Positions 29,198-40,565 of a DNA stretch of 64,000 nt are shown here, piece after piece (within the stretch, counting starts at the first letter, position 1; every line of letters starts with the position of its first letter). The stretch lies in assembly GCF_024171725.1 (NCBI RefSeq), contig NZ_JAMTCG010000004.1:1-64000 (forward strand). The letters run 5' to 3'. Under the pieces are notes generated by a model, which did not search any database, was not told the origin of the DNA, and saw nothing but the letters and a program-made list of their open reading frames with translations. The position numbers and the translations under genes were made by a program. The stretch is from Williamsia serinedens. GTDB taxonomy: Bacteria > Actinomycetota > Actinomycetes > Mycobacteriales > Mycobacteriaceae.

Positions 29198-29202
29198 GCC
29201 CG

Positions 29203-30033
29203 TCAGGCTATCGCCCGGCCCAGGAAGTCGATGAGGAGCCGGTTCACCTCGTCGGGCTGTTCGAGGTAGCCGTAGTGCCCGGCCTCGGCCACCTCGTGGT
29301 ACTCCGCGGTCGGGATGGCCTGCGCCACCTCACGCGCGAGGTGCGGCGGCAGCGTGCGGTCGTCGGCGAACCCGATCACCATCGACGGCCGCGTGATCCC
29401 GCGGTACGCCTGCAGGCGGTCGGCCTCGTCGTGGTGCAACTGCAGCTGCGCCCGGACCCCCGGGGTCCGCTGCTGGCCGGAGAACTCGATGATGTCGAGC
29501 CAGTCGCGGGCCGCCGCGTCGTCGAGCAGGGTGTGCGGGGACAGGTTGAGATGCGCGGTGATCGCGGCGTGGTACGCGTCGGGCAGGACGATCCCCTTGT
29601 CGACCATCTCCCGCTCTCCCGCCGAGATCGCCTGCTGCAGCGGGGTGTTGCGCCCGTAGGTCGCGATCATCGCCGCGCATCGGACGACGTCGGGTCGGGC
29701 GAGCGCGAGTTCCTGCGTGATCCGCGCACCCAGCGATGTGCCGACCACCGCGGCCGGTCCGGCGCCGAGATGCTCGATGAGCGCCGCCGTGTCGGCGACC
29801 ATGTCGTCGAGCGTGAAGCCCTCCGCGCACTCGCTCGAGGGCGCGATGCCGCGGTTGTCGAACGTGACGACGCGGTAACCGGCGCGGACGAGGGCGGGCT
29901 GCTGGTGGGCCTTCCACACCCGCCCGGGACTGCCCGTGCCCATCACCATGACGACGAGCGGGCCCCGGCCGGCGTCCTCGTAGGAGATCGAGATGCCGTT
30001 CACCGAGGCGGTTCGCGGTGGTGTGGGCGGCAT
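29203..30033 (-). CDS. Alpha/beta-hydrolase
   Basis: A 276-residue alpha/beta-hydrolase. The oxyanion strand is [12 protein letters not shown], the nucleophile elbow GTSLGA gives Ser at about residue 100, and the catalytic His is in [16 protein letters not shown] signal sequence is absent, so it is cytosolic. ATG 30033 lies one base past the stop of the FAH-family gene with GGAG upstream, so the two are translated together and may act in one catabolic route (C-C or ester hydrolysis). Substrate unknown. Confidence 0.88.
   Translation of the reverse strand: MPPTPPRTASVNGISISYEDAGRGPLVVMVMGTGSPGRVWKAHQQPALVRAGYRVVTFDNRGIAPSSECAEGFTLDDMVADTAALIEHLGAGPAAVVGTSLGARITQELALARPDVVRCAAMIATYGRNTPLQQAISAGEREMVDKGIVLPDAYHAAITAHLNLSPHTLLDDAAARDWLDIIEFSGQQRTPGVRAQLQLHHDEADRLQAYRGITRPSMVIGFADDRTLPPHLAREVAQAIPTAEYHEVAEAGHYGYLEQPDEVNRLLIDFLGRAIA
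29205..29210 (-). promoter_or_regulatory. -10 box TAGCCT of gltX
   Basis: TAGCCT ends seven bases before the gltX ATG and lies in the last codons of the upstream hydrolase gene. No ribosome site separates box and start, so gltX is probably leaderless from this promoter. Confidence 0.5.
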
Positions 30034-30034
30034 C

Positions 30035-30808
30035 TCAGCTCCGGTCGACGACGGGATTGGTCAGCGTCCCGACGCCCTCGACGACGACCGACACCTCCTG
30101 ACCCGCCGTCATCGGCCCGACGCCCTCGGGCGTGCCGGTGAGCAGCACGTCACCGGGCAGCAGCGTCATGATCGACGAGATCCACTCCACGATGGCCCCG
30201 ATGTCGTGGACCATCAGCGAGGTACGGCTGCGCTGCACCACCTCGCCGTCGAGCTCGGTGCGGATCTCGAGGTCGGAGGGGTCGATCTCGGTCTCGATCC
30301 ACGGCCCCAGGGGGCAGAACGAGTCGAACCCCTTGCCGCGGGTCCACTGTCCGTCGGCCTGCTGCAGGTCGCGGGCCGTGACGTCGTTGGCGACGGTGTA
30401 CCCGAGGATGGCGCTGCGGGCCTGGGCGGCGGGGACGTCCTTGCACGGCCGGCCGATGACCGCGGCCAACTCGCCCTCGTAGTCGACACGGGACGAACTC
30501 GGCGGACGGACGATCGGGACACGCGGACCGATGATCGACGTGTTCGGCTTGATGAAGATCACCGGGTCGGCCGGGGCCTCGCCACCCATCTCGGCGATGT
30601 GGGCCGCGTAGTTCTTCCCGATGCAGACCACCTTGCTGGCCAGGATCGGCGCCAGCAGGCGCACGTCGGAGAGAGGCCACGACCGCCCGGTGAACGTGGG
30701 CGTGCCGAAGGGGTGCTCGGCGATCTCCTTCGCCCGGGCGTCCCCGTCGTCTCCCTCGATGGCCACGAAGGCCACACCGTCCGGACTCGCGATTCGTCCC
30801 AGTCGCAT
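30035..30808 (-). CDS. Fumarylacetoacetate hydrolase family enzyme
   Basis: A 257-residue FAH-fold protein. VCIGKNYAAHIAEMG, the metal-binding YEGELAAVIGRP (Glu pair) and GYTVANDVTARDLQ are all present, as is DVLLTGTPEGVGPM near the end. Family members cleave or decarboxylate 2-oxo acids, for example in homoprotocatechuate or acylpyruvate breakdown. Position matches Rv2993c. A -10 box lies six bases upstream of the ATG. Confidence 0.92.
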   Translation of the reverse strand: MRLGRIASPDGVAFVAIEGDDGDARAKEIAEHPFGTPTFTGRSWPLSDVRLLAPILASKVVCIGKNYAAHIAEMGGEAPADPVIFIKPNTSIIGPRVPIVRPPSSSRVDYEGELAAVIGRPCKDVPAAQARSAILGYTVANDVTARDLQQADGQWTRGKGFDSFCPLGPWIETEIDPSDLEIRTELDGEVVQRSRTSLMVHDIGAIVEWISSIMTLLPGDVLLTGTPEGVGPMTAGQEVSVVVEGVGTLTNPVVDRS

Positions 30809-30814
30809 GGTCCG

Positions 30815-30820
30815 ACCCTA
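30815..30820 (-). promoter_or_regulatory. -10 box TAGGGT of the FAH-hydrolase operon
   Basis: TAGGGT ends six bases before the ATG at 30808 without an intervening ribosome site, consistent with a leaderless transcript. Confidence 0.5.
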
Positions 30821-30884
30821 TCCCACCGGCCGGGACGCACGGTCGCGGGTGAGCCGCTGTCGGTACTACCATGTGAAACACAGA

Positions 30885-30899
30885 TCTCACTTTGTGAGA
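30885..30899. promoter_or_regulatory. Candidate operator upstream of the MFS gene
   Basis: A perfect six-bp inverted repeat, TCTCAC-TTT-GTGAGA, lies 17 bases before the MFS start between divergent transcription units. Its symmetry and place suggest a repressor site; the repressor is not identifiable here. Confidence 0.45.
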
Positions 30900-30916
30900 C
30901 GACCGGAGGGAGCGGC

Positions 30917-32203
30917 ATGGATCCGTCGGGCGGGACGACGACCGTCGGCGCGGTACGGCGGTGGGCCATGCTCGCCGCATCGGTCCTCGGCGCCATGGCC
31001 ACGACCTGTGCGGTGTCCGGCGCCGGGTTCCTCATCCCCGCTCTGCACACCGACGAGGGCCTGTCGATCGCCGCCGCGTCGACGCTCGCGACCGCACCCA
31101 CGGTCGGGCTCATGGTCTCGATCATCCCGTGGGGCGCGGCCCTCGACCGCTTCGGCGAGCGACGCATCCTGCTGATCTCGTTGGTGCTCACCGTGCTCGC
31201 CACGGCGGCATCGGTCACCGTCGCGACCGTCGGACTCGGCTACGTCGCCCTCGCCGCGACCCTCGTCGCCGGTGGCGTGGTGTCGGCGGCGACCAACGGG
31301 GCGAGTGGTCGCATCGTCGTCGGGTGGTTCCCCCCGCACTCCCGGGGAACCGCGATGGGTGTCCGACAGACCGCACAGCCGTTGGGAATCGGACTGTGCG
31401 CGTTGACGATCCCGGTCCTCGGTGCCGACCACGGGATCACGGCGGGTCTGATCGTCCCCCTGGCCGCCGCGGTCGTCGCGCTGGTCGCGGTGGCCGTCTG
31501 CGTCGTCGACCCTCCTCGCGCGACGTCGACGCCGGGGTCGGTCGCCGAGGGCGAGAACCCCTACCGCACATCGTCGTTCCTCCCCCGCGTGCACGCCGTC
31601 AGTGTCCTGCTGGTCATCCCGCAGTCGACGCTGTGGACGTTCTCCTCGGCGTGGCTGATCGTCGGGCACCACTGGTCACCCGCATCGTCGGGTGTGGTGG
31701 TGACGGCAGCCCAGTTCCTCGGCGCGGCAGGTCGGATCGCCGCGGGACGGTGGTCCGACGTGTGGGGCTCACGTATGCGACCGATCCGGGTCATCGCCCT
31801 CGCAGCCGCTGCCATGTCCGTGCTGCTCGCGCTCACGGACTGGCTGTCGAGCCCCGTCGCCGTCGTGCTCATGGTGGTGGCCACCGTCGTCACCGTGGCC
31901 GACAACGGGTTGGCGTTCACGGGCATCGCCGAGTACGCGGGCCCGCGGTGGAGCGGTCGGGCACTGGCCGTGCAGAACACGGGCCAGTTCCTCGCCACCG
32001 CCGTGGCCACACCGGCCCTGGGTGCGGTCATCGGGGCGTTCGGGTTCCCCGCCGCGTTCCTGGCCATGGCGATCGCACCCGCCGTCGCACTCCCGCTGGT
32101 CCCGTCGGACCCACCGGGCGCCTTCGACTCAGCCCGTGGTCGCCGCGACGACGATGTGGCCGCCACCGGAGTCGCCGGCAGGAGGGAGTCCCAGCAGCCG
32201 TGA
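30917..32203 (+). CDS. Major facilitator superfamily transporter
   Basis: A 428-residue protein with about twelve hydrophobic helices. The loop 2-3 MFS signature is ALDRFGERRILL (DRxGxRR) near residue 75, and a second half-signature appears as GRIAAGRWSDVWGSRMRP near 270. ATG 30917 is preceded by GGAGGG. By position it matches Rv2994. Direction and substrate are unknown. Its last 75 bp overlap the end of the convergent methyltransferase gene. Confidence 0.88.
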   Translation: MDPSGGTTTVGAVRRWAMLAASVLGAMATTCAVSGAGFLIPALHTDEGLSIAAASTLATAPTVGLMVSIIPWGAALDRFGERRILLISLVLTVLATAASVTVATVGLGYVALAATLVAGGVVSAATNGASGRIVVGWFPPHSRGTAMGVRQTAQPLGIGLCALTIPVLGADHGITAGLIVPLAAAVVALVAVAVCVVDPPRATSTPGSVAEGENPYRTSSFLPRVHAVSVLLVIPQSTLWTFSSAWLIVGHHWSPASSGVVVTAAQFLGAAGRIAAGRWSDVWGSRMRPIRVIALAAAAMSVLLALTDWLSSPVAVVLMVVATVVTVADNGLAFTGIAEYAGPRWSGRALAVQNTGQFLATAVATPALGAVIGAFGFPAAFLAMAIAPAVALPLVPSDPPGAFDSARGRRDDDVAATGVAGRRESQQP

Positions 32204-32956
32204 CCGGATGGCCGGCCGGTCGAGGTCGTCGACGTCGGCGAACCCGGCCTCGGTGAGAATGGCGCGCATCTCGTGCGGGGGCAGCGGGTCGGTCAACGGT
32301 TCACCCACCGCCGCAACCCTGCGCTCCAACGACGACGCCCCGCGCGGGGCCCGGGGATCGGCCGAGGTGAGCGGCGCGCGGTAGTCGGCCACCACCACAC
32401 ACGACAGAGACCCCAGCGCGCGCAGGGTCGTCGTGACCGACCGCCGTGTCAGGTACGGCACCACGCCGAGCCACATCACGACGACGGGACGACCGGTGTC
32501 GACACCGCCGCCCCGCAGCGCGGTCACCAGGTCGTCGCGCTCGAAGTCCACCCCGATGTGGCACACGTGCTCCGGGACGTGGATCCCCGCCTCGTGCAAC
32601 CGTTCTCGCTTCCACGCCCCGGTCGCGGGATGATCGACCTCCACCACCGCGACGCCGGGGTGGTCCATCCGGTAGGCAAAGGTGTCGAGTCCCGCGCCGA
32701 AGACCACCACCTGGTCGACGCCGTCCGCGACAGCCGCGTGCACGCGGTCCTCCGCACAACGGTGGCGCGCCGCGATGAAGAACCGCAGCGCACGATGCGG
32801 GTCGTCGCCGACACCCGCCAGGACCGCCGCACGGTCGACGCCGAGGATCGGCCAGGCGAGCGGATCACGGAACACGACCCCGCCGTCGAGGTCCTGGTGC
32901 AGGGCGCGGTGACGCGCCGCCCCGAACGCCGTGCGGCTCGGTTGTCCATCTCGCAC
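32129..32956 (-). CDS. Class I SAM-dependent methyltransferase, LCMT/PPM-like
   Basis: A 275-residue protein of the leucine-carboxyl-methyltransferase-like family that is expanded in mycobacteria. The SAM-binding motif I is QVVVFGAGLDTFAYRM near residue 85 followed by VVEVDHPATGAWKRERL; VVMWLGVVPYLTR is the post-II motif. Substrate unknown. A TACCCT box seven bases before the GTG suggests a leaderless start. The 3' end overlaps the MFS gene on the other strand. Confidence 0.85.
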   Translation of the reverse strand: MRDGQPSRTAFGAARHRALHQDLDGGVVFRDPLAWPILGVDRAAVLAGVGDDPHRALRFFIAARHRCAEDRVHAAVADGVDQVVVFGAGLDTFAYRMDHPGVAVVEVDHPATGAWKRERLHEAGIHVPEHVCHIGVDFERDDLVTALRGGGVDTGRPVVVMWLGVVPYLTRRSVTTTLRALGSLSCVVVADYRAPLTSADPRAPRGASSLERRVAAVGEPLTDPLPPHEMRAILTEAGFADVDDLDRPAIRSRLLGLPPAGDSGGGHIVVAATTG

Positions 32957-32963
32957 GGCTGTC

Positions 32964-32969
32964 AGGGTA
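32964..32969 (-). promoter_or_regulatory. -10 box TACCCT of the methyltransferase gene
   Basis: TACCCT ends seven bases before the GTG at 32956, with no ribosome site between. Confidence 0.45.
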
Positions 32970-32991
32970 GGCCCCCGACCGCGCTCGCGGA

Positions 32992-33999
32992 CTAGAGCCG
33001 AGCGCGGATACGGGCCCCGGTCTCGGTGGTGCTGACCGGACCGGTGCGCTCGGCGAGATCGGCCGCGACGGCCATCTCGACGCGCTCGGCGGCCGCGGTG
33101 TCACCGAGGTGACGGAGCAGCAGTGCCCCGGAGAGGATCGCCGCCGTCGGGTCCGCCTTGTCCTGGCCCGCGATGTCGGGCGCCGAGCCGTGCACCGGCT
33201 CGAACATCGAGGGGTTCGTGCCCGTGGCGTCGATGTTGCCCGAGGCCGCCAGTCCGATGCCACCGCTCACCGCGGCCGCGATGTCGGTGATGATGTCGCC
33301 GAACAGGTTGTCGGTGACGATGACGTCGAACCGGCCGGGGTCGGTGACCATGTGGATCGTCGCGGCGTCGACGTGGCAGTAGTCCGTCGCCACGTCCGGG
33401 TACCCGCGGCCGACCTCGTCGACGGTCCGCTGCCACAGCGACCCGGCGAACGCCAGCACGTTGGTCTTGTGCACCAGCGTCAGCTTCTTCCGGCGCACCT
33501 GCGCACGCTCGAAGGCGTAGCGCACCACGCGCTCCACCCCGAACCGGGTGTTCAGGCTCACCTCGGTCGCGACCTCATGCGGGGTCCCGGTACGGATGGC
33601 GCCACCGTTGCCGGTGTAGGGACCCTCGGTCCCCTCCCGCACCACGACGAAGTCGATCGACGGGTCGCCCGCGAGCGGGACCGCGACGTTCGGGTAACGA
33701 ACGCTCGGCCGGAGGTTGACGTGGTGGTCGAGCGCGAAGCGCATGGTGAGCAGCAGTCCCCGCTCCAACACACCCGACGGCACCGACGGGTCGCCGATCG
33801 CGCCCAACAGGATCGCGTCGTGCTCGCGGATCGACGCGAGGTCCGCGTCGGTCAGCAGCTCGCCGGTGGCGTGGTAGCGGCGTGCGCCGAGGTCGTACTC
33901 GGTCGTCTCGACACCGTCGACGACGACGTCGAGCACCTGCAGGGCCTCCCCGATGACCTCGGGACCGATGCCGTCGCCGGCGATGACCGCGAGCCTCAC
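32992..33999 (-). CDS. leuB: 3-isopropylmalate dehydrogenase
   Basis: A 335-residue isocitrate-dehydrogenase-fold enzyme of leucine synthesis. The N-terminus [35 protein letters not shown] (substrate loop) and [21 protein letters not shown] (metal site) are clear. GTG 33999 overlaps the serA stop (GTGA), so serine and leucine genes are coupled, as in Rv2996c-Rv2995c order. Confidence 0.97.
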   Translation of the reverse strand: MRLAVIAGDGIGPEVIGEALQVLDVVVDGVETTEYDLGARRYHATGELLTDADLASIREHDAILLGAIGDPSVPSGVLERGLLLTMRFALDHHVNLRPSVRYPNVAVPLAGDPSIDFVVVREGTEGPYTGNGGAIRTGTPHEVATEVSLNTRFGVERVVRYAFERAQVRRKKLTLVHKTNVLAFAGSLWQRTVDEVGRGYPDVATDYCHVDAATIHMVTDPGRFDVIVTDNLFGDIITDIAAAVSGGIGLAASGNIDATGTNPSMFEPVHGSAPDIAGQDKADPTAAILSGALLLRHLGDTAAAERVEMAVAADLAERTGPVSTTETGARIRARL

Positions 34000-35591
34000 G
34001 TCAGGTCCACCTGACGGATCAGCGTCGCCGAGACGGCGTCGGCGATCGCGTCGACGACGGCCGCGGGGATCTCGCGGTCGACGCGCAGCAGCACGGTGGC
34101 GCCACCACCCTCGGCGTCCTGCGACAGACCCGCGGCGGCGATGTCGATGCCGGCGTTGCCCAGCAGGGTGCCGATCTTGCCCAGCGTGCCCGGCTTGTCG
34201 CCGTAGGAGACGACCAGGTTGCGCCCCTCGGCACGGAGGTCGAAGTTGCGTCCGTTGATGTTGACGATCTTCTCGACCTCGGCCGGACCGCTCAGCGTGC
34301 CCGCGACGTTGACCGTCGACCCGTCACCGAACACGGCCTTCACGTCGACCAGACTGCGGTGGTTGGGGCTCTCGGTGGCGGTGACCACCTCGCTGGTCAC
34401 GCCGCGCTCCTCGGCGACGGTCGGTGCGTTGACGAACGTCACCGGGTCCTCCAGGACCGCCGAGAACAGACCGCGCAGAGCGGACAGGCCCAGGACGTCG
34501 ACGTTGCGGACGGCGAGCTCGCCGCGGGCCTCCACGGTGATCGACGTCGGGATCTGACCGGAGACGGCGCCGACGAGGACGCCCAGCTTGCGCACGAGCT
34601 CGAGCCAGCCGCCGACCTCCTCGTCGACCGGGCCGCCGGTGATGTTCACGGCGTCGGGGACGAAATGTCCGGCGAGCGCGAGACGGACGCTCTTGGCGAC
34701 GTCGGTGCCGGCACGGTCCTGCGCCTCGGAGGTCGACGCGCCGAGGTGCGGGGTCACGACGACCTCGGGCAGCTCGAACAGCGGGCTGTCGGTGCACGGC
34801 TCGGTGGCGAACACGTCGAGGCCGGCACCGCGGACCTGTCCGGACTTGATCGCGTCGGCCAATGCCGCCTCGTCGATGAGACCGCCGCGGGCGGCGTTGA
34901 CGACGATGACGCCCTTCTTGGTCCTCGCCAGCTGGTCGGCCCCGATCATCCCGAGGGTCTCGGGCGTCTTCGGCAGGTGCACGGTGAACAGGTCGGCGCG
35001 CTCGAGCAGTTCGTCGAGCGAGACGAGCTCGATGCCCAGCTGCGCCGCGCGAGCCGGGGACACATAGGGGTCGTAGGCGATGATCTGCGTCTCGAACGCC
35101 GCGAGGCGCGCGGCGACGAGCTGGCCGATGCGCCCCAGACCGACCACACCGATGGTCTTGCCGAAGATCTCGACGCCGTTGAAGCTGGAGCGCTTCCACT
35201 CGTGGTTGCGCAGGGTCGCGTCGGCGGCGGGGATCTGGCGGGCCGCGGCGAACATGAGCGAGATCGCGTGCTCGGCGGCGGTGTGGATGTTCGACGTCGG
35301 CGCGTTGACGACCATGACGCCGCGCTCGGTGGCCGCGGGTACGTCGACGTTGTCGAGGCCGACGCCGGCGCGGGCGACGATCTTCAACGTGGGGGCCGCG
35401 GCGAGCACCTCGGCGTCGACCGTCGTGGCCGAGCGGACGAGGATCGCGTCGGCGTCGGCGACCGCGGCGAGCAGCGCTGGGCGGTCGGGACCGTCGACCC
35501 ACCGCACCTCCACGTCGTCGCCGAGTGCCTCCACCGTCGACGGTGCGAGTTTGTCGGCGATCAGGACGACTGGTCGACCGGAAGTGCTCAC
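33996..35591 (-). CDS. serA: D-3-phosphoglycerate dehydrogenase (type I, with ACT domain)
   Basis: A 531-residue enzyme committing 3-phosphoglycerate to serine. NAD-binding [16 protein letters not shown] near residue 150, the catalytic [17 protein letters not shown], an intervening domain (about 320-455) and a C-terminal ACT domain ending RQVDLT make this the long actinobacterial type, feedback-inhibited by serine. GTG 35591 has GGAGAA upstream. Confidence 0.97.
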   Translation of the reverse strand: MSTSGRPVVLIADKLAPSTVEALGDDVEVRWVDGPDRPALLAAVADADAILVRSATTVDAEVLAAAPTLKIVARAGVGLDNVDVPAATERGVMVVNAPTSNIHTAAEHAISLMFAAARQIPAADATLRNHEWKRSSFNGVEIFGKTIGVVGLGRIGQLVAARLAAFETQIIAYDPYVSPARAAQLGIELVSLDELLERADLFTVHLPKTPETLGMIGADQLARTKKGVIVVNAARGGLIDEAALADAIKSGQVRGAGLDVFATEPCTDSPLFELPEVVVTPHLGASTSEAQDRAGTDVAKSVRLALAGHFVPDAVNITGGPVDEEVGGWLELVRKLGVLVGAVSGQIPTSITVEARGELAVRNVDVLGLSALRGLFSAVLEDPVTFVNAPTVAEERGVTSEVVTATESPNHRSLVDVKAVFGDGSTVNVAGTLSGPAEVEKIVNINGRNFDLRAEGRNLVVSYGDKPGTLGKIGTLLGNAGIDIAAAGLSQDAEGGGATVLLRVDREIPAAVVDAIADAVSATLIRQVDLT

Positions 35592-35813
35592 GCGGGGTTC
35601 TCCTGTGGATGTCGGTGCTGTCAGGGGTCCGGGCGGACGCCCCGCTCAGCTTAGAGGTGACGTTGTCGACGCCGACACGCGAGCATGCTGCAGCGACCAG
35701 GTACCGGACCGGTCACGAAGTGGCGGTGTGACGGCGGTTACGGATACATTGCCCCTGACCCCGTGTAGGACGGGTGTTCGATGCTGGGCCGGGGACGAGG
35801 AGTGGGAGCACCC
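35592..35813. promoter_or_regulatory. Divergent serA / serine protease control region
   Basis: This 222-bp gap must hold the serA promoter (minus; TAAGCT near 35650 is a possible -10) and the protease promoter (plus; TACATT near 35750 is a possible -10). No convincing -35 boxes or riboswitch structure were seen. Confidence 0.35.
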
Positions 35814-36473
35814 ATGGTGAAGAAGTTGGCAGCACTGCTTGCCGTCGTGGCGGCTGCGCTGCTGTCCATGGTGGGCGCCGGTACCGCATCCGCCGCACCC
35901 AACATCCCGCTCGGCGGCGGTTCCGGGATCATCATCCTGAAGAGCGGCAACAGCGGCGACGCCTGCACCCTGACCACGATCGGCAACGATTCCGCCGGTC
36001 GTCTCGTCGGTCTGACCGCCGGGCACTGCGGTGGCGTCGGACAGACCGTCTACTCCGAGCGCTTCGGCAATCTCGGCCCCGCCGGCCGGATCATCGTGTC
36101 GAACAACGACCTCGACTTCGACGTCATCCAGTTCGACCGCGCCAAGGTCATCCCGCTGCGCACCGTCGGCAACGTGACCATCCGGTCCATCCAGACCGCG
36201 GCCCCGCAATTCCCGTCGGTGCTGTGCAAGACCGGCCGCACCACCGGGTCGACCTGCGGTGTGACGTTCTTCTCCGACAACGTCTCCCACTTCAGCGCGG
36301 TCTGCGTCGCCGAGGGCGACTCCGGCAGCCCGGTCGTCATCGGTGACCGCCTCATCGGCATGGTGAACGCCTACTACTTCACCGCGTGCATCGGTCCCGA
36401 GACCGGCTCCAACATCGGCCCGATCCTCGCCGCAATGAGCCGCGCCGGGGTGAACAACTTCCGGCCGATCTGA
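35814..36473 (+). CDS. Secreted trypsin-like serine protease (S1 fold)
   Basis: A 219-residue exported protease. ATG 35814 follows GAGGAGTGGGAG and opens a signal peptide (MVKKLAALLAVVAAALLSMV, cleavage near ASAAPN). The catalytic triad reads His in LVGLTAGHCGG, Asp in NNDLDFDVIQF and Ser in AEGDSGSPVV; two Cys pairs suggest disulfides. Overall it resembles small alpha-lytic-like S1 proteases but without a long pro-region. Substrate unknown. A very strong terminator follows. Confidence 0.92.
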   Translation: MVKKLAALLAVVAAALLSMVGAGTASAAPNIPLGGGSGIIILKSGNSGDACTLTTIGNDSAGRLVGLTAGHCGGVGQTVYSERFGNLGPAGRIIVSNNDLDFDVIQFDRAKVIPLRTVGNVTIRSIQTAAPQFPSVLCKTGRTTGSTCGVTFFSDNVSHFSAVCVAEGDSGSPVVIGDRLIGMVNAYYFTACIGPETGSNIGPILAAMSRAGVNNFRPI

Positions 36474-36488
36474 TCGCCTGACCGTTCT

Positions 36489-36529
36489 CGACGAGAGCCC
36501 CCACCGGAAACCGGTGGGGGCTCTCGTCG
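36489..36529. terminator. Terminator after the secreted protease gene
   Basis: A perfect 19-bp stem (cgacgagagcccccaccgg) with an AAA loop lies 16 bases after the protease stop. It shares the word cgagagccccc with the ilvC terminator at 37001. Confidence 0.92.
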
Positions 36530-36988
36530 TCTCGCCCGCAGTGTCACCACGTCGCCACCGCACCCTGGGCTCGCCCACGAATACTCAGGGGCGACACCAG
36601 CCCCGCCCGCGTGGCGAGACCACTACACCGCAGGCGAATTCGCACGCCACGATGTCGTTCGCACGCTCCTGCACCGTTCGCACGCCCCCTGCACCGTGCG
36701 AACAAACTCAGCGGCGTGCGAACGACACAACGGCATGCGAACGCGGTCACCAGTGCCACCCCACGTTCGGGCCGGGGTCTCGCCCGCAGTGTCGCCACGT
36801 CGCCACCGCACCGCGGCTTCGCCCGCCGGACTTCGCGGGCGAGACCAGCCGCGCGTGGCGAACCCACGACACCGCAGGCGAACTCGCGGCGGACGGCCCA
36901 CTCACCCACTGTCCTGGTGCAGTTTCGGCACACCCGGCGGTGAGTTTCAGCCCACTCGGCGGGTGGTTTCGGCACACTCGGCGAGTCG
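36530..36988. repeat. Composite non-coding repeat region between two terminators
   Basis: This gene-free stretch has three layers. Two direct copies of an about 112-bp segment (36530-36643 and 36778-36887) share tctcgcccgcagtgtc and ccacgtcgccaccgcac. Between them is a cluster of the 8-mer GTTCGCAC at 36657 and 36676 and its complement GTGCGAAC at 36696, 36716 and (one mismatch) 36735, spaced 19-20 bp. Then three 22-bp units start at 36923, 36945 and 36967 with consensus tttcggcacactcggcgggt. No codon-like pattern is seen. Confidence 0.85.
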
Positions 36989-37000
36989 GACCCGGGAGCG

Positions 37001-37036
37001 ACGAGAGCCCCCGCCCAGCAGGGCGGGGGCTCTCGT
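37001..37036. terminator. Terminator of ilvC
   Basis: A perfect 16-bp stem (acgagagcccccgccc) with loop AGCA sits 21 bases beyond the ilvC stop on its strand. Confidence 0.9.
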
Positions 37037-37057
37037 GACGAGCAGAGTGCCTGGGAC

Positions 37058-38104
<1,047 letters not shown>

Positions 38105-38605
38105 TCAGCGGGTGGCCGAGATGCTCTTGGGTCCACGCCCGAGCGCGACCGCGCCGGACTGTGCGATCTCGCGGATGCCGTACGGATCGAGCATCCGCAG
38201 AAGCGCCTCGAGCTTGTCCGTCGTCCCGGTCGCCTCGATGGTGACCGACTCGGTGGACACGTCGATGACCTTCGCGCGGAACAGGTCCACGATCCCGGTC
38301 ACCTCGGTGCGCGTCGACGCGTCGGCGCGCACCTTGATCATCATCAGCTCCCGCGAGACCGAGGTCTCCGGGTCCTGTTCGACGATCTTGATGACGTTGA
38401 TGAGCTTGTTCAGCTGCTTGGTCACCTGCTCCAGCGGGAAGTCCTGCACCGAGACCAGGATGGTCATGCGCGAGACGCCCTTGAGCTCGGTGGGTCCGAC
38501 GGCGAGCGACTCGATGTTGAACCCGCGCCGGGAGAACAGCGACGACACACGGGCGAGGACGCCGGGGCGGTCCTCGACGAGGACGCTCAGGGTGTGGGTG
38601 GTCAT
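38105..38605 (-). CDS. ilvN: Acetolactate synthase regulatory subunit
   Basis: A 166-residue protein with an N-terminal ACT domain ([20 protein letters not shown], then [14 protein letters not shown]) and a conserved C-terminal domain. It binds valine and sets IlvB activity. The ATG overlaps the ilvB stop by four bases. Confidence 0.97.
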   Translation of the reverse strand: MTTHTLSVLVEDRPGVLARVSSLFSRRGFNIESLAVGPTELKGVSRMTILVSVQDFPLEQVTKQLNKLINVIKIVEQDPETSVSRELMMIKVRADASTRTEVTGIVDLFRAKVIDVSTESVTIEATGTTDKLEALLRMLDPYGIREIAQSGAVALGRGPKSISATR

Positions 38606-40527
38606 CGGTCGCCCTCCGGTTCGGTCTTGCCGTCGGCGCCCGGGGTCATCGCCGCGTGGATGTCGACGGGGTCCGAGGCGGCCTCGTCGTCGTCGAACAG
38701 CGGACGGATCCCCTTGGCCGCCATGATCTCGTCGTTGCCGGTGCCCGCGGCGACCATCGGCCACACCTGGGCGTCGGCACCGACGATAAAGTCGATGACG
38801 ACGGGACGGTCGGTGATCTCGCGGGCCTTGGCGATGACCTCGTCGACGTCGGCCTCGTTCTCGCAGCGGAACGCCGCACAGCCCAACGCCTCCGCCAGCT
38901 TCACGAAGTCCGGGATCCGCCGCGAGTGGGTCGCGAGGTCGGTGCTCGAGTAGCGCTCGTCGTAGAAGAGCGTCTGCCACTGACGGACCATGCCCAGGTT
39001 GCCGTTGTTGATCAGCGCCACCTTGATCGGGATGCCCTCGATGGCGCAGGTCGCCAACTCCTGGTTGGTCATCTGAAAGCAGCCGTCGCCGTCGATGGCC
39101 CACACCTCCTTCTCCGGCGCGGCCATCTTGGCGCCCATGGCCGCCGGGACGGCGTAGCCCATGGTCCCGAGGCCACCGGAGTTGAGCCAGGTGCGCGGCT
39201 TCTCGTAGGAGATGAACTGTGCGGCCCACATCTGGTGCTGGCCGACGCCGGCGCAGTAGACCGCATCCGGTCCTGCGGCCTTGCCGACCGAGGAGATGAC
39301 GAACTCCGGCGACATCGACCCGTCGGAGGGACGGTCGTAGCTGAGCGGGTAGGTCCGACGGATGCCGTCGAGGTAGCTCCACCACTCGGTGAGGTCCGCG
39401 GTGCGGTTGCTGGTGGCCCGCTCGTCGCGGATCGCCTCGATCAGCTCGACGATGACCGCGCGGCAGTCGCCCACGATCGGCACGTCCGCGGGACGGTTCT
39501 TGCCGATCTCCGCGGGGTCGATGTCGGCGTGGATGACCTTGGCGTCCGGTGCGAACGACGACAGCTGACCGGTCACGCGGTCGTCGAAGCGCGCGCCCAG
39601 GGTGATCAGCAGGTCGCTGCGCTGCAGGCCGGCGACGGCCGCGACCGTCCCGTGCATGCCCGGCATGCCCAGGTGCTGGGCGTGGCTGTCGGGGAACGCA
39701 CCGCGCGCCATCAGCGTGGTGACGACGGGGATGCCGGTGAGCTCGGCGAGCTCCAGCAGTTCGTCCGACGCGTCGGCCTTGATGACGCCACCGCCGACGT
39801 AGAGCACCGGCTGCTTCGCCGCGGCGATCATGCGGGCCGCCTCGCGGACCTGCTTGCCGTGCGGCTTGGTCACCGGGCGGTAGCCGGGCAGGTCGATCTG
39901 CGGCGGCCACGAGAAGGTGGTCTGCGCCTGCAGGATGTCCTTCGGGATGTCGACCAGGACGACGCCCGGGCGGCCGCTCTCGGCGATGTAGAACGCCTCG
40001 GCCATGACCTGCGCGATCTCGGCACCCGAGGTCACCAGGAAGTTGTGCTTGGTGATCGGCATGGTGATGCCGGTGATGTCGGCCTCCTGGAAGGCGTCGG
40101 TCCCGATCAGACCGCGACCGACCTGACCGGTGATGGCGACGACCGGGACGGAGTCCATCTGCGCGTCCGCGAGCGGCGTGATGAGGTTCGTCGCACCCGG
40201 GCCGGAGGTTGCCATGCAGACGCCGGCACGGCCGGTGATCTGCGCGTATCCGGTCGCGGCGTGGCCTGCGCCCTGCTCGTGCCGGACCAGGACGTGGCGG
40301 ACCTTCTGCGAGTCGAGCAGTGGGTCGTAGACGGGGAGGACAGCACCACCCGGGAGGCCGAAGACCACGTCGACGCCGAGCTCCTCGAGGCTGCGCACGA
40401 CGGCCTGTGCGCCGCTGACACGCTCGGGCGCCACGGTCGCGGCGCCGACGGTGCGGGGACGAGCCGACGGGGCGGGCCGCGCCGCGGGCCGGTCGGAGTC
40501 CGCAGGGCGAGTTGCTGGTGCGCTCAC
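38602..40527 (-). CDS. ilvB: Acetolactate synthase catalytic subunit
   Basis: A 641-residue ThDP enzyme that condenses pyruvate or pyruvate with 2-oxobutyrate. The catalytic Glu is in [18 protein letters not shown], the FAD/regulatory middle domain holds [14 protein letters not shown], and the ThDP motif is [18 protein letters not shown]. About 35 extra N-terminal residues are Pro/Ala-rich. GTG 40527 has GAGGAAA upstream. Expression is preceded by a leader peptide and attenuator. Confidence 0.98.
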   Translation of the reverse strand: MSAPATRPADSDRPAARPAPSARPRTVGAATVAPERVSGAQAVVRSLEELGVDVVFGLPGGAVLPVYDPLLDSQKVRHVLVRHEQGAGHAATGYAQITGRAGVCMATSGPGATNLITPLADAQMDSVPVVAITGQVGRGLIGTDAFQEADITGITMPITKHNFLVTSGAEIAQVMAEAFYIAESGRPGVVLVDIPKDILQAQTTFSWPPQIDLPGYRPVTKPHGKQVREAARMIAAAKQPVLYVGGGVIKADASDELLELAELTGIPVVTTLMARGAFPDSHAQHLGMPGMHGTVAAVAGLQRSDLLITLGARFDDRVTGQLSSFAPDAKVIHADIDPAEIGKNRPADVPIVGDCRAVIVELIEAIRDERATSNRTADLTEWWSYLDGIRRTYPLSYDRPSDGSMSPEFVISSVGKAAGPDAVYCAGVGQHQMWAAQFISYEKPRTWLNSGGLGTMGYAVPAAMGAKMAAPEKEVWAIDGDGCFQMTNQELATCAIEGIPIKVALINNGNLGMVRQWQTLFYDERYSSTDLATHSRRIPDFVKLAEALGCAAFRCENEADVDEVIAKAREITDRPVVIDFIVGADAQVWPMVAAGTGNDEIMAAKGIRPLFDDDEAASDPVDIHAAMTPGADGKTEPEGDR

Positions 40528-40565
40528 TGCACTTTCCTCTGCTGGTCAGGGAGATGTCGGGCAAC

